NCBI GenBank assembly: GCA_943846685.1
Contig: OX044363.1
Location: forward strand, 724,001 to 788,000
Reading direction: 5' to 3'
DNA length: 64,000 bases
DNA from: an uncultured Pseudomonadales bacterium
GTDB taxonomy: Bacteria > Pseudomonadota > Gammaproteobacteria > Pseudomonadales > Porticoccaceae
The position numbers were made by a program, and so were the translations under genes. Under the pieces are notes generated by a model that worked only from the letters and a program-made list of their open reading frames with translations, made no database searches and was not told where the DNA came from. Positions 52,143 to 61,955 of the stretch are shown one piece after another (positions within the stretch are counted from its first letter, which is position 1; each line of letters starts with the position of its first letter).

Positions 52143-54002
52143 TTAAGGATGGGCTGGTACCGCGCGACCATTTTGAAATACAGCCCATTTCTCATGGCGC
52201 TTGATAACCCCATTGGTAAGAGTCAGCAGACCTGTGGAGCCGAACACTGGAATTGCATCCGGATTATCCATTTGTCCGAGTATGCCGTGCAGTAAGAACG
52301 CATCGTAGCCCAGTGCATAGAGCTGTCGGTATGAGGTCGGTAGGCGCTGATCCGGTGTTAGAGGACGCGGCATATGACCCTCGAGGGTCCAGTTCATGGC
52401 GCCAAATTGAATGCCGCTAAGGTCGCGGTTGAGCTCAATCTGCTGGGTTCCATTGTAGATATGCGATGAGGCATAAACCGGAATATCTCCAGCGTAGAGG
52501 AAATCTAGCGAGGGTTTGATCTGGCGTATTTTTTCCGAGTAGCCAAGCACCACAACCAGATCTATATCATTGCGACGGCGTGCGGTATAACTCAGGCTGC
52601 TATTGATAAAGCGACGCATTTCAACACCGCGGCTTTCACTTAAATCAATCTCCAGCGGTGCCTTGAGTAACTTGGTGAAATCATTAACCGTTGATGGGTA
52701 GGAGATTGCATCTGTTACCACGCCGCCACGAGCATTCCAGTTATCGACAAAATATTCTCTGGCGCGCTGACCCCAGCCGCTGTCAGGTGCTATTAGCAGA
52801 ACATTGGTTCGACCTTCGAGCCAAGCGCGATCGGCAATCTGCTCGATTTCATCGAGAGCAGAGAGTCCAAATTGAATTAAATTTTGTGGTGGATTCTCAA
52901 TGTTCTTGTCGACCCGGTTGAGGGTCATGGTCGGCACAGCTAACGAGCCTAATGACAGTAACTCTTCCACCTGAGATTGACGCATAGGGCCAATCACCAA
53001 CTGTGCACCGCTATTTACTGCACTGCTGTATACATCGGTTAGCGACGATCCAGAGGTGTCAAAGATAGTGATATTAGGCACAGCACTGTCTTGAGCTAGC
53101 TTCTGGTAATAACCACTCATAAAACCATTGAGCAGTGTATCGCTGGGAATTTCGTACTCATCTTGCAGTGGTAATAGCAGGGCTATATCTTTTGGCGGCT
53201 GACCGCTAACTCTTGCGCTTAGCGCCGAGGGTGGTTTTCTCGCCCCGGGGTGATTGCTCCAGCGCTGCTGCCAAATCTCAAAATGACTTTTTTGTGCATG
53301 AGCATCTCCCTGCTGGTCACGTACTGCCGCCGCTAGCGCATACCAGCCGGCCACAGTGTTGCGGTCCTCGGGCTTATATCTTTGCAGAGTTTGAAAGGGC
53401 AGTTCATTGAGTCGATGCCAGATCTTGTCGTGAATAAGATTGATCGAGCTCTGACCGAGTAGCTTTCTATCGCTAAACAGTTCGCCGAGTTGAATAAGAT
53501 TACTAATACTGGTCTCAAGATCGCCCATCGAATAATTGAGATCGCTCTCAAGACTGAGAATCCGCCGTGAAAAATTGATGCCAAGGCTAGGTCTGATGTT
53601 ATTAAAGCGGGGCTGAATCAGCCACCGCTGCGCGTCATCATGTTTATAACTGGCAATATCCAGCTCCAACCCGAGCAGGCTGTACTCAATAAAGAAAGAA
53701 TCGCTGAGATTTACAGGGTCAATTAAATCCACGGTCTCACGACTGTTGGCAATATCGCCGGCCTGGGCAAACAGAATCGCCGCATCCAGTAGCAGAGAGG
53801 CTTTAAGCAGTGGTTCGGAAGATTGGGCACGCAGGACAGTCTGCTCGGCCTGAAAGACAATTGAACGGCTAGTGTCGTCGTCCTGAGCTGCTGAGGTAAT
53901 TCTCGGCACCACCGGATCTTGCGTAGAGATTGGCGCACAGGCCCCGATAAAGGCTAAGATGCATCCCGCATAAAACATCGACAGAAAAAGCTTAATATTC
54001 AT
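52143..54002 (-). CDS. lpoA: LpoA, outer-membrane lipoprotein activator of PBP1a
   Basis: LpoA reaches across the periplasm to stimulate peptidoglycan synthase PBP1a. The 619-aa precursor has a signal with lipobox IGAC (Cys22) and an N-terminal TPR-like domain. A C-terminal periplasmic-binding-protein-like domain follows (IALLLPLQDEYEIPSDTLLNGFMSGYY, VIGPMRQSQVEELLSL, LIAPDSGWGQRAREYF). It opens the lpoA-yraN-diaA-dolP series. Its ATG (54000-54002) overlaps the ATG of the divergent rsmI by two bases, so each promoter must lie inside the other gene or initiation is shared. An ATG at 53978 is possible but gives a poorer signal. Confidence 0.93.
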   Translation of the reverse strand: MNIKLFLSMFYAGCILAFIGACAPISTQDPVVPRITSAAQDDDTSRSIVFQAEQTVLRAQSSEPLLKASLLLDAAILFAQAGDIANSRETVDLIDPVNLSDSFFIEYSLLGLELDIASYKHDDAQRWLIQPRFNNIRPSLGINFSRRILSLESDLNYSMGDLETSISNLIQLGELFSDRKLLGQSSINLIHDKIWHRLNELPFQTLQRYKPEDRNTVAGWYALAAAVRDQQGDAHAQKSHFEIWQQRWSNHPGARKPPSALSARVSGQPPKDIALLLPLQDEYEIPSDTLLNGFMSGYYQKLAQDSAVPNITIFDTSGSSLTDVYSSAVNSGAQLVIGPMRQSQVEELLSLGSLAVPTMTLNRVDKNIENPPQNLIQFGLSALDEIEQIADRAWLEGRTNVLLIAPDSGWGQRAREYFVDNWNARGGVVTDAISYPSTVNDFTKLLKAPLEIDLSESRGVEMRRFINSSLSYTARRRNDIDLVVVLGYSEKIRQIKPSLDFLYAGDIPVYASSHIYNGTQQIELNRDLSGIQFGAMNWTLEGHMPRPLTPDQRLPTSYRQLYALGYDAFLLHGILGQMDNPDAIPVFGSTGLLTLTNGVIKRHEKWAVFQNGRAVPAHP

Positions 54003-54846
54003 GAACTCAAATCAATCCGGTACGTTGTATATTGTCGCCACACCCATAGGTAATCTGGGTGATATGGTGCCTCGTGCAATCGAAACACTACAATCCGTGG
54101 CTGCTATAGCCTGTGAGGATACCCGTCACAGCAAAAAATTGTTGGATCATTTTCGCATAGATAAGCCTCTAATGGCCTATCACGATCACAGCGACAAAAA
54201 GAGCAGCTACAAAATCCTTAAGCGACTTGCCTCAGGGGAGGATATTGCATTAATTTCCGATGCTGGTACACCGCTGATTTCTGATCCCGGCTACCGGCTG
54301 GTGCTCGCCGCCCGCGAAGAGGGTTATAAGGTGATACCCATCCCGGGCGCCAGTGCGGTTATCTCTGCTTTGAGTGTTGCCGGATTACCCACCGATAAAT
54401 TCAGGTTTATTGGTTTTTTACCGGCCAAGAGCAGTCAGCGCAAAAAAGCTTTTACAGAGCTTAAGTCGGTCAATGAAACCATGGTGTTTTACGAAGCGCC
54501 ACACCGTATTCTTGAATGCCTTAAAGATGCGCGAGATATTTTTGGCGCTGAGCATATAGGCTTTATCGGTCGAGAAATCAGCAAGACTTTTGAAACCTAT
54601 CTGCACGGCACTCTGGATAAACTGGTGGCACTGGTCGAAGCCGACAGCAATCAGCAGCGCGGTGAAATTGTTCTGGTGCTGGGAGGCAGTACCAATGCCG
54701 GTAACAGTACCACCGTGGACGGTGAAAAAGTGCTGCGGCTGTTACTGGCCGAACTGCCCGCCGCCAAGGCTGCAGCCCTGACGGCAAAAATCACCGGCGG
54801 TGATAAAAAGCAGTTTTATCAAATGGCCCTTGATTTCAAGAGCTAG
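54001..54846 (+). CDS. rsmI: RsmI, 16S rRNA C1402 2'-O-methyltransferase
   Basis: RsmI methylates the ribose of C1402 in the 16S rRNA decoding centre with SAM. The 281-aa protein has LYIVATPIGNLGDMVPRAIETLQ, CEDTRHSKKLLDHF, SDAGTPLISDPGYRLV and IPGASAVISALSVAGLPTDKFRFIGFLPAKS, all typical. The start directly abuts lpoA. Its end and the convergent maeB end share an 11-bp direct repeat TCAAGAGCTAG (54836-54846 and 54868-54878), each copy holding a stop codon. Confidence 0.96.
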   Translation: MNSNQSGTLYIVATPIGNLGDMVPRAIETLQSVAAIACEDTRHSKKLLDHFRIDKPLMAYHDHSDKKSSYKILKRLASGEDIALISDAGTPLISDPGYRLVLAAREEGYKVIPIPGASAVISALSVAGLPTDKFRFIGFLPAKSSQRKKAFTELKSVNETMVFYEAPHRILECLKDARDIFGAEHIGFIGREISKTFETYLHGTLDKLVALVEADSNQQRGEIVLVLGGSTNAGNSTTVDGEKVLRLLLAELPAAKAAALTAKITGGDKKQFYQMALDFKS

Positions 54847-54867
54847 GGATATAAAAAACTAGTGCTA

Positions 54868-57150
54868 TCAAGAGCTAGCTTTTTTACTTTTCTGAATATC
54901 GGCAACGGTTAAGGCTGTCATATTAAAAATGCCCCGCGAGGTCACCGAGGGTAGAACAATATGCGCAGGCTTGGCCAGACCATTAATAAAGGGCCCGATC
55001 AACAGTCCATCCGTTAGTGAACGGATTAGCCCCATGGCAATATTTGCCGCATCCAGATTTGGCATCACCAGAACATTGGCGCGACCACTCAGATTGGCCT
55101 GAGGATAGATAGTCTTGCGCAGAGCTGGGTTTAGCGCGCTGAGTACGTGCATCTCACCATCAATTTGAATATCGTCGTGAGTCTTACGCAGTATTTCTGC
55201 TGCTGCACGAACTTTTTTCGCCGAGGGCGCATTCGAGGTTCCAAAGTTTGAATGGGAGAGCAGAGCGACTTTTGGCTCTATACCAAATTGCCCCACCAGA
55301 TCCATACAGGCTTCAGTAATGGTCGCCAACTGTTCAGCGCTAGGATCCACATTCATGGTGGTATCCGCCAAAAACAGCGGCCCATCGTCGAGCAGTAGTA
55401 CCGCAGAAGAAGAGACCAGCTGATCTTTTTGCTTTGGCCCAAGCAGCTGCATAATTTCCCGCAGATGGAAATCAAAGCGACCCACCTTACCGCAAATTAA
55501 ACCCCCGGCCTCACCGCGAGCCACCATAACCGCCGCAATAGCAGTCTGGTCGTCGCGCATAATTTTCCGCGCCGCATCCACCGAGACACCGTTGCGACCC
55601 GCCACAGCGTTATAGTAAGCCGCGTATTCATCGTGGCGGTCATTATCGCTGGGGTCAAAGACCTCAACATCCTTATCCAGATCAATACGCAGGCCGAGAC
55701 GTTCAATTTTTGCCTCCATGCCGGCGCGGCGACCAATCAGAATTGGCTGGGCAACCTGCTCATCGATAACTGCCTGAACCGCCATCAGCACATCGTCGTT
55801 TTCGCCTTCGGCATAAACAATTTTCGCCGGCGCTTTTTTCGCCACTTCAATAATCGGCTGCATAAACAGCCCGGCCTGATTGATAAACTCATGCAGTGTC
55901 TGGCGATAAGCTTCAAAGTCCTCGATTGGACGTGTAGCCACACCACTGGCCATCGCCGCTTTAACCACCGCCATTGGTACATCTTCAATTAGGCGTGGGT
56001 CAAAGGGTTTGGGAATTAGGTAGTCGGGGCCAAAGCGCAATTTCTCACCGCTGTAGGCAGCGGCAACCACATCCGAGGTCTCTTTAAGCGCCAGATCTGC
56101 AATCGCCTTAACCGCCGCCATTTTCATCTCTTCGTTAATCGACGAAGCACCGCAGTCTAGTGCGCCGCGAAAGATAAACGGGAAGCACAGAACATTGTTG
56201 ACCTGATTGGGGTAGTCTGAGCGGCCGGTGGCGAGAATGGCATCCGGTCGAGCCTCCATCGCCTCTTCCGGCATAATTTCTGGCACTGGGTTAGACATAG
56301 CCAAAATAATCGGCCGGGGGCCCATCTTCTTAACCAGATCGCCGTTTAAAACGCCGGGGCCCGACAGACCCATAAATAGATCCGCCCCTTCAATGGCATC
56401 TGCAATGGTGCGATCACTGGTCTCCACCGCATAGTCCTGCTTCCACGGATTCATCCCCTCAGTTCGACCGGCATAGATAACCCCAGTGCGATCGATCATG
56501 CGAACATTTTTCTTCTGCAGGCCCATGCTCACCAGAAGATCAACGCAGGCAATGCTCGCGGCACCGGCACCGGAAACCACTAGCTTGACCTCTTCAAACT
56601 GCTTTTCAACAATCCGCAGGCCGTTGTAGATGGCAGCCGCCGCGACAATTGCGGTACCGTGTTGATCGTCGTGAAAGACTGGGATTTTCATCCGCTCACG
56701 AAGTTGTTGTTCGACCATAAAACATTCCGGCGCCTTGATATCCTCAAGGTTTATACCGCCAAAGGTCGGTTCTAGCGAAGCGATAATATCCACCAATTTA
56801 TCGACATCGGTCTCATCGATCTCAATATCGAAGACATCGATATTGGCAAACTTTTTAAACAGAACTGCCTTGCCTTCCATCACTGGCTTGGATGCCAGTG
56901 GACCAATATTTCCCAGACCCAGTACCGCTGTACCATTGGTAATAACCGCAACCAGATTACCCCGCGAAGTCACCTCGGCGGCTGCGGTCGGACGTTCCTG
57001 AATTAATTCACAGGCATGGGCAACACCTGGTGAATAGGCTAGCGAGAGATCACGTTTATTCGCCAGTGGTTTGGTCGGACGTATTTCGAGCTTACCCGGG
57101 GTTGGGTGGGTGTGGTACTTGAGGGCACTTTCTTTGAAAGAGTCGGTCAT
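54868..57150 (-). CDS. maeB: MaeB, NADP-dependent malic enzyme with phosphotransacetylase-like domain
   Basis: MaeB decarboxylates malate to pyruvate, making NADPH. The 760-aa protein (ATG 57150; an in-frame GTG at 57171 adds seven residues) has the malic domain with [18 protein letters not shown] and [12 protein letters not shown]. An NAD(P)-binding domain follows ([20 protein letters not shown]), then a C-terminal Pta-like regulatory domain (about 430-760) usually inactive as an acyltransferase but sensing acetyl-CoA. The length is standard. Confidence 0.96.
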   Translation of the reverse strand: MTDSFKESALKYHTHPTPGKLEIRPTKPLANKRDLSLAYSPGVAHACELIQERPTAAAEVTSRGNLVAVITNGTAVLGLGNIGPLASKPVMEGKAVLFKKFANIDVFDIEIDETDVDKLVDIIASLEPTFGGINLEDIKAPECFMVEQQLRERMKIPVFHDDQHGTAIVAAAAIYNGLRIVEKQFEEVKLVVSGAGAASIACVDLLVSMGLQKKNVRMIDRTGVIYAGRTEGMNPWKQDYAVETSDRTIADAIEGADLFMGLSGPGVLNGDLVKKMGPRPIILAMSNPVPEIMPEEAMEARPDAILATGRSDYPNQVNNVLCFPFIFRGALDCGASSINEEMKMAAVKAIADLALKETSDVVAAAYSGEKLRFGPDYLIPKPFDPRLIEDVPMAVVKAAMASGVATRPIEDFEAYRQTLHEFINQAGLFMQPIIEVAKKAPAKIVYAEGENDDVLMAVQAVIDEQVAQPILIGRRAGMEAKIERLGLRIDLDKDVEVFDPSDNDRHDEYAAYYNAVAGRNGVSVDAARKIMRDDQTAIAAVMVARGEAGGLICGKVGRFDFHLREIMQLLGPKQKDQLVSSSAVLLLDDGPLFLADTTMNVDPSAEQLATITEACMDLVGQFGIEPKVALLSHSNFGTSNAPSAKKVRAAAEILRKTHDDIQIDGEMHVLSALNPALRKTIYPQANLSGRANVLVMPNLDAANIAMGLIRSLTDGLLIGPFINGLAKPAHIVLPSVTSRGIFNMTALTVADIQKSKKASS

Positions 57151-57403
57151 AGCTTTTTTTGTTCCTGTCACTGAGCGGGGATCCTATAGAGCGTAAGTAG
57201 GGACTAATAATATAGTTGATTAATTTCCGCTGTGTTTTCTATAGTCGATTTTAATAGCTGATTTTTATGGGCCGCATTTTAACGCGCCTAAGCTGTAAAG
57301 AACCATTGAGTTTTTTTCACTACTTGTAATCGCGCAGATGTATTGAAAGAATAGCTTGGCTATTTATTTAGGATACAGCTACGCATTACACAGGAGTTTC
57401 AGA

Positions 57404-58702
57404 TTGGCGATAGATAAAACCACCGGTCGAGCAATAACGTTTTTACTCGGACTATTGCTCTGCTGGCATAGCAGCGGCTTTAGTCAAAACGAAAATGCGC
57501 GAACATTATTTGCTGAAAATAAAACCGCTATTTTACAAATCAGGGTTATCGACGTTACCTCTGGTAGCAAGAGCGTTATCGGCTCCGGTTTTGTGATCAA
57601 CGCTGAAGGCCTGATCGCGACCAATTATCATGTGATTCAAATTGCTGCCAGCAAGCCCGAGCAATACCGCATTGAATATCTTAGTGCCGCGGATCAAACC
57701 GGTGAACTGCAGCTGGTGGATGTGGATGTGGTCAATGATCTAGCCCTAGTTCGTGCCACCGACTTAGAGGCAGAGACACTGCCCTTAGCGCTGGCCGAGC
57801 CGCCCATAGGAGTGCCGGTATTTGCGCTGGGCAATCCTCTCGATCTGGGTCTGACCGTGGTGCCCGGCACCTACAATGGTATCAATCTATCCAGCTACCA
57901 CCCGCGAGTACATTTTACCGGCTCGCTAAATTCCGGCATGAGCGGTGGGCCAACCCTCAGCGAATCCGGACAGGTGATCGGTATTAATGTCTCCACCGCC
58001 GGCAATCAAGTGAGCTTTTTGGTGCCGGTAACAGCCCTGCATAAGCTGATTGCAGAGTATCAGGGCAGAGCGGGGTCCGTCGGGGATATGACTCAGCGTA
58101 TTGGCCAGCAACTGCTCGCCGATCAAGAACAGAAGTTTGCCCATATGCTAGCTCTCGACTGGCCGACCATGCCTCTGGGTCAAGCCCAGGTGATCGATGA
58201 ACTCAAGCCCTTTGTAAAATGCTGGGGAGGCTCCAATAGCTCATCTGAAAAAGCACAGTTTTTAAGTGCCGACCGCACCTGTCGCAGTGAAGATAATATT
58301 TATCTCAGTAGCGAATTTAATAGCGGCACAATCGAGTATCAATTTTTCTGGCTCGAAGCCGACAAACTCAATGCCCTGCAGTTTTACGCCTACTACCAGC
58401 GCCTGTTTGCTGACTTTGTTCCGGGTAATACAGCCGACGAAGAAGATGTTGGCGATTTTAAATGCGATGATCAGTTTGTGATTGCCGGCAATAACAGCGC
58501 TGCCGACAAACGCAAAACCAAAGCAATATTCTGTGCCAGAGCCTACAAAGATTATCCGCAACTCTACGACGTTCTGTTTTTGCAGGGCACTGTGGATAAT
58601 TCCCGCGCGGCATTTTTAAGTCACTTTACACTCGCCGGAGTCAGTCGGGAAAATGCCAAAGCCTTTGCCCGCAAGTTTATGGGGGTGGCGAAATGGCAGT
58701 AA
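57404..58702 (+). CDS. Exported trypsin-like serine protease (HtrA-type fold)
   Basis: The start TTG at 57404 follows CAGGAG and gives a signal peptide: basic start, then ITFLLGLLLCWHSSGFS, with cleavage near residue 27. The 432-aa protein has the catalytic triad His76 in TNYHV, Asp112 in NDLALV and Ser180 in NSGMSGGP, so the protease domain spans about 35-240. There is no PDZ domain; a cysteine-containing C-terminal domain (about 270-432) is not recognised. It overlaps the FHA membrane-protein gene by 10 bp, a tightly coupled pair. Confidence 0.88.
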   Translation: MAIDKTTGRAITFLLGLLLCWHSSGFSQNENARTLFAENKTAILQIRVIDVTSGSKSVIGSGFVINAEGLIATNYHVIQIAASKPEQYRIEYLSAADQTGELQLVDVDVVNDLALVRATDLEAETLPLALAEPPIGVPVFALGNPLDLGLTVVPGTYNGINLSSYHPRVHFTGSLNSGMSGGPTLSESGQVIGINVSTAGNQVSFLVPVTALHKLIAEYQGRAGSVGDMTQRIGQQLLADQEQKFAHMLALDWPTMPLGQAQVIDELKPFVKCWGGSNSSSEKAQFLSADRTCRSEDNIYLSSEFNSGTIEYQFFWLEADKLNALQFYAYYQRLFADFVPGNTADEEDVGDFKCDDQFVIAGNNSAADKRKTKAIFCARAYKDYPQLYDVLFLQGTVDNSRAAFLSHFTLAGVSRENAKAFARKFMGVAKWQ

Positions 58703-59661
58703 TTATTGAAGTGCTGGGTTGGGGTGGCAAGAGTCAGCGTCACTACCGTGCCGAAGGGCCGTCGATCACCATTGGTCGCGGCTACCAAAATGATGTGGTG
58801 CTGGGCGACAGCCATATCTCCGCCAATCACCTGCGACTGGATGCGGTTGAGGGTGGCTGGCAGCTCAACGACCTGCAGAGCCTCAATGGCGTCGAGGTTA
58901 TTAAAAATCCATTCGCCGACAGCACAGCTTCTACAATGGTTCTAGCTGATGGTGCAGAGATCAAAATCGGTCGTACAAAATTGAGAATTATTGCCGACAG
59001 TCATCCAGTAGAAGCGGCCAAAGAGCTGCATCGACTGGAAAAAGATGTTGGCCAGTTAAATCGCTTTTCGATCTGGCTGCCGCTATTTCTGTTGATGCTG
59101 GTCATTGATATCGGCACTCTTTATACCAACAGCTTTGTTGAATGGCAGTGGAAAAATAGCCTTTCTAGCATTTTGGTTACTCAGCTTTTCCTCTTGGTAC
59201 TGGCGTTATTTTGGGCTGGGGTCGGGCGCTTCTTGCGCGAAGAGGGCAACTTTCTCGGGCATTACAATTTAATTCTGCTAGCCACTCTGGTCTACAGCCT
59301 CAGCGGTTGGTTTGTCGGGGTTATTGGCTATAACCTCAGCGCAGGATTTTTAATCGAGACAGTGTTGCCGCTGTTTACTCTGCTATTGGTGGCACTATTG
59401 CTGTCGGCCAATTTTGCTCTGGCAACCACCATGATAGCGCGCCAACGCTGGATTACCTCTGTAGGTTTTGTAGGGTTGATTCTGGTTGTCAGTATCGCCA
59501 GCCAGATGCAGCAGTGGGGCGAGTTTTCTCCCTACCCGGAATATTTCTCTGCGCTGGAACTACCGGCACTGCAGATTGGCGGGGGTGAATCCGTGGATAC
59601 CTTTATTGAGAATCTCGACGACCTTTTTGCCGATGCGGACAGGTTGGCAGAGAGCCAATAA
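58693..59661 (+). CDS. FHA-domain membrane protein
   Basis: The 322-aa protein has an N-terminal forkhead-associated domain (about 20-98): SITIGRGYQNDVVLGDSHISANHLRLD and a later LNGVEVIKNP. FHA domains bind phosphothreonine. Five or six hydrophobic helices follow (about 125-275), then a tail of about 45 residues ending DDLFADADRLAESQ. FHA would be cytosolic. The start overlaps the upstream protease gene, so the two products probably work in one pathway across the inner membrane. No Ser/Thr kinase is nearby. I know no named system with this pair. Confidence 0.85.
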   Translation: MAVIIEVLGWGGKSQRHYRAEGPSITIGRGYQNDVVLGDSHISANHLRLDAVEGGWQLNDLQSLNGVEVIKNPFADSTASTMVLADGAEIKIGRTKLRIIADSHPVEAAKELHRLEKDVGQLNRFSIWLPLFLLMLVIDIGTLYTNSFVEWQWKNSLSSILVTQLFLLVLALFWAGVGRFLREEGNFLGHYNLILLATLVYSLSGWFVGVIGYNLSAGFLIETVLPLFTLLLVALLLSANFALATTMIARQRWITSVGFVGLILVVSIASQMQQWGEFSPYPEYFSALELPALQIGGGESVDTFIENLDDLFADADRLAESQ

Positions 59662-59690
59662 ATGATGGTTAACCGAATTTGATCAATCAG

Positions 59691-59738
59691 AGCTAAACTA
59701 AAGAGCTAAACTAAAGAGCTAAACTAAAGAGCTAAACT
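59691..59738. repeat. 13-bp tandem array between the FHA gene and agcS
   Basis: AGCTAAACTAAAG is repeated at 59691, 59704 and 59717, with a partial fourth copy to 59738. It lies 30 bp after the FHA stop and 50 bp before the AGCS start. Confidence 0.95.
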
Positions 59739-59788
59739 CAATGGCTCAAAACTGACTGTACAAAAAAAATAAAAAGAGGGGACCGGTC

Positions 59789-61234
59789 TTGGAAGCATTT
59801 ATTGATTATCTAAACGGCATAATCTGGAGTTCAGCACTTATCTATTTATGCCTTGGCACAGGCCTCTACTTTTCCCTGCGCACGAAATTTTTACAGGTGC
59901 GGCACTTCAGGCATATGATAAAAATCATGACCGAGGGACGCAGTTCAGATGCCGGAGTCTCCTCATTTCAGGCCCTGACCATGTCACTCTCAGGTCGAGT
60001 TGGTACAGGTAATATCGCCGGTGTCGCAACCGCCATCGCCATGGGTGGCCCGGGCGCCGTATTTTGGATGTGGACCGTTGCCTTCCTCGGCGCATCCACT
60101 GCCTATATAGAAGCCACTCTGGCACAGATCTATAAAGAGAAAGACGACAACGGCAACTACCGTGGTGGCCCCGCCTACTATATTGAAAAATCCATGGGTC
60201 AAAAATGGTATGCCTGGACCTTTGCTGTGGCCACTATTGTCGCTATGGGTTTTTGTCTGCCGGGTATTCAGGCCAACAGTATTGCTGCCGCTATGGAAAA
60301 TGCATGGGCTATACCGGTTGAATACACCGCTGGTGCGCTGGCCTTTGGTCTGCTGTTAATTGTTGTCGGTGGTGTGAAGCGTATCGCTCACTTTGCTCAG
60401 GTGGCTGTGCCACTGATGGCGGCAGGTTATATTGCCATCTCCTTGTTTGTGGTATTCGCCAATTTGGAGTTGGTGCCAACGGTCGTAAAGCTGATTATCA
60501 ATAGCGCCTTTGGTCTCGATGCCGGGTTTGGCGCGATTATCGGTATGGCCGTGCAGTGGGGTGTTAAGCGCGGCGTCTACTCCAATGAAGCCGGGCAGGG
60601 CAGTGGCCCACATCCGGCAGCCGCTGCGGAAGTTTCTCATCCCGCCAAGCAGGGTCTGGTACAGGCTTTCTCAGTTTATGTGGATACTCTGCTGATCTGT
60701 TCAGCCACCGCCTTTATGATTTTATTAACCGGTCTCTACAATGTTGAGAACGGCGACGGCGGTTACCTCTATCAGGGATTGGCGGGCGTTGAAGCAGGGC
60801 CGGGCTATGTGCAGGCGGCCTTCGATACTATTTTGCCTGGTTTTGGCAGCAGCATTCTGGCCATCGCGCTGCTGTTTTTTGCCTTTACGACTATTGTTGC
60901 CTACTACTACATCGCTGAAACCAATGTAATGTATATCAACCGCAAAGTTCATCGCCCATGGCTGGCCAACCTGCTTAAAGTACTGGTGGTAACCTCGGTG
61001 ATTTACGGCGGTGTTAAAAGTGCTGATATTGCCTGGGCGCTCGGTGATGTTGGCGTCGGCATAATGGCCTGGTTAAATATCGTGGCGATTATTATCTTGC
61101 AGCGACCCGCACTGCTGGCCCTAAAAGATTATGAAACGCAGATTAATTCCGGTGTGGATCCGGTATTTGATCCTCGGGGGCTGGGGATAGAGAAGGCTGA
61201 TTTTTGGGTGGATAAAATAGCTCTTAAGAAATAG
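59789..61234 (+). CDS. AGCS-family Na+/alanine (or glycine) symporter
   Basis: The 481-aa transporter has the AGCS signatures: LSGRVGTGNIAGVATAIAMGGPGAVFWMW near the N-terminus and GVKRGVYSNEAGQGSGPHPAAAAEVSHPAKQG in the middle. About ten helices are visible. It imports alanine or glycine with Na+. The start is TTG at 59789 preceded by GAGGGG. The stop codon lies in a 14-bp tandem duplication (61215-61242), and a strong hairpin follows. Confidence 0.94.
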   Translation: MEAFIDYLNGIIWSSALIYLCLGTGLYFSLRTKFLQVRHFRHMIKIMTEGRSSDAGVSSFQALTMSLSGRVGTGNIAGVATAIAMGGPGAVFWMWTVAFLGASTAYIEATLAQIYKEKDDNGNYRGGPAYYIEKSMGQKWYAWTFAVATIVAMGFCLPGIQANSIAAAMENAWAIPVEYTAGALAFGLLLIVVGGVKRIAHFAQVAVPLMAAGYIAISLFVVFANLELVPTVVKLIINSAFGLDAGFGAIIGMAVQWGVKRGVYSNEAGQGSGPHPAAAAEVSHPAKQGLVQAFSVYVDTLLICSATAFMILLTGLYNVENGDGGYLYQGLAGVEAGPGYVQAAFDTILPGFGSSILAIALLFFAFTTIVAYYYIAETNVMYINRKVHRPWLANLLKVLVVTSVIYGGVKSADIAWALGDVGVGIMAWLNIVAIIILQRPALLALKDYETQINSGVDPVFDPRGLGIEKADFWVDKIALKK

Positions 61235-61255
61235 CTCTTAACAAAAGCCCTTAAG
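61215..61255. repeat. 14-bp tandem duplication across the agcS stop codon
   Basis: AAATAGCTCTTAAG (61215-61228) and AAATAGCTCTTAAC (61229-61242) are adjacent, with a diverged third copy AAAAGCCCTTAAG to 61255. The second copy contains the in-frame TAG stop (61232-61234). Confidence 0.9.
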
Positions 61256-61262
61256 CTATTTG

Positions 61263-61290
61263 AATAGTGCTTCCGGCGTGAAGCACTATT
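61263..61290. terminator. Hairpin between convergent agcS and rnt
   Basis: AATAGTGCTTC, a 6-nt loop and GAAGCACTATT make a perfect 11-bp stem. The flanking sequence is AT-rich without a long T-run; a bidirectional terminator is likely. Confidence 0.65.
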
Positions 61291-61316
61291 GTTCTAACAC
61301 TTTCTAAAGACGCTCT

Positions 61317-61955
61317 CTAAGAGGTCCAGCCGCCCAACTCTTTCCAGCGGTTAACAATCTTGCAGTAAAGCTCAGCGGTTTTAACCGTATCGTAGAGCGC
61401 ACTGTGGGCATTGCGATTATCAAAATCCATCCCCGCCGCCTGACAGGCCTTAGCCAGTACCGTCTGGCCATAAGCCAACCCAGCTAGAGAAGAGGTATCA
61501 AAGCAGGAGAACGGGTGGAACGGATTGCGTTTAATCTGATTGCGATTCACCGCCGCATTGACAAAGCCAAGATCAAAGTGGGCATTGTGAGCAACCATCA
61601 CTGCACGGGTGCAGCCAGTGGCGCTGATCTCCTGACGGATAGGGCGAAAAATATCTCGTAACGCCTCACCTTCTTCCTCCGGCATACGCTCCGGGTCATA
61701 GAGATCAATGCCGGTAAACTCCAGCGCCGCCTGATCAACATTGGCACCGGGAAACGGATCAATATTTTTATTGTAAGTCTCTTTAATCTGCAGATTGCCC
61801 TGAAAATCCATCTCCAAAATAACCGCAGCAATTTCCAGCAATGCATCTCTGCGGGAATCAAATCCGCCCGTCTCAACATCCACAACCACAGGCAAAAAAC
61901 CGCGAAAACGGTCGGATATTTTAGATGGGGTTAGAAGTTCTTCAGGCATTTCCAT
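61317..61955 (-). CDS. rnt: RNase T
   Basis: This DEDDh 3'-5' exoribonuclease matures tRNA and 23S/5S rRNA 3' ends. The 212-aa protein has the first catalytic pair Asp26/Glu28 in [29 protein letters not shown], and [15 protein letters not shown] with the final Asp. It shares one base with the end of pyrC (TAATG), implying coupling, as in Pseudomonas. Confidence 0.96.
   Translation of the reverse strand: MEMPEELLTPSKISDRFRGFLPVVVDVETGGFDSRRDALLEIAAVILEMDFQGNLQIKETYNKNIDPFPGANVDQAALEFTGIDLYDPERMPEEEGEALRDIFRPIRQEISATGCTRAVMVAHNAHFDLGFVNAAVNRNQIKRNPFHPFSCFDTSSLAGLAYGQTVLAKACQAAGMDFDNRNAHSALYDTVKTAELYCKIVNRWKELGGWTS

Noticed and set aside
54847..54867. rnpB (RNase P RNA) after rsmI, as in many gammaproteobacteria
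   Set aside because: Only 21 bp separate rsmI from the convergent maeB, so there is no room.
59691..59738. CRISPR-like array
   Set aside because: Units are 13 bp and directly adjacent without spacers, and no cas genes are present; it is a simple tandem repeat.
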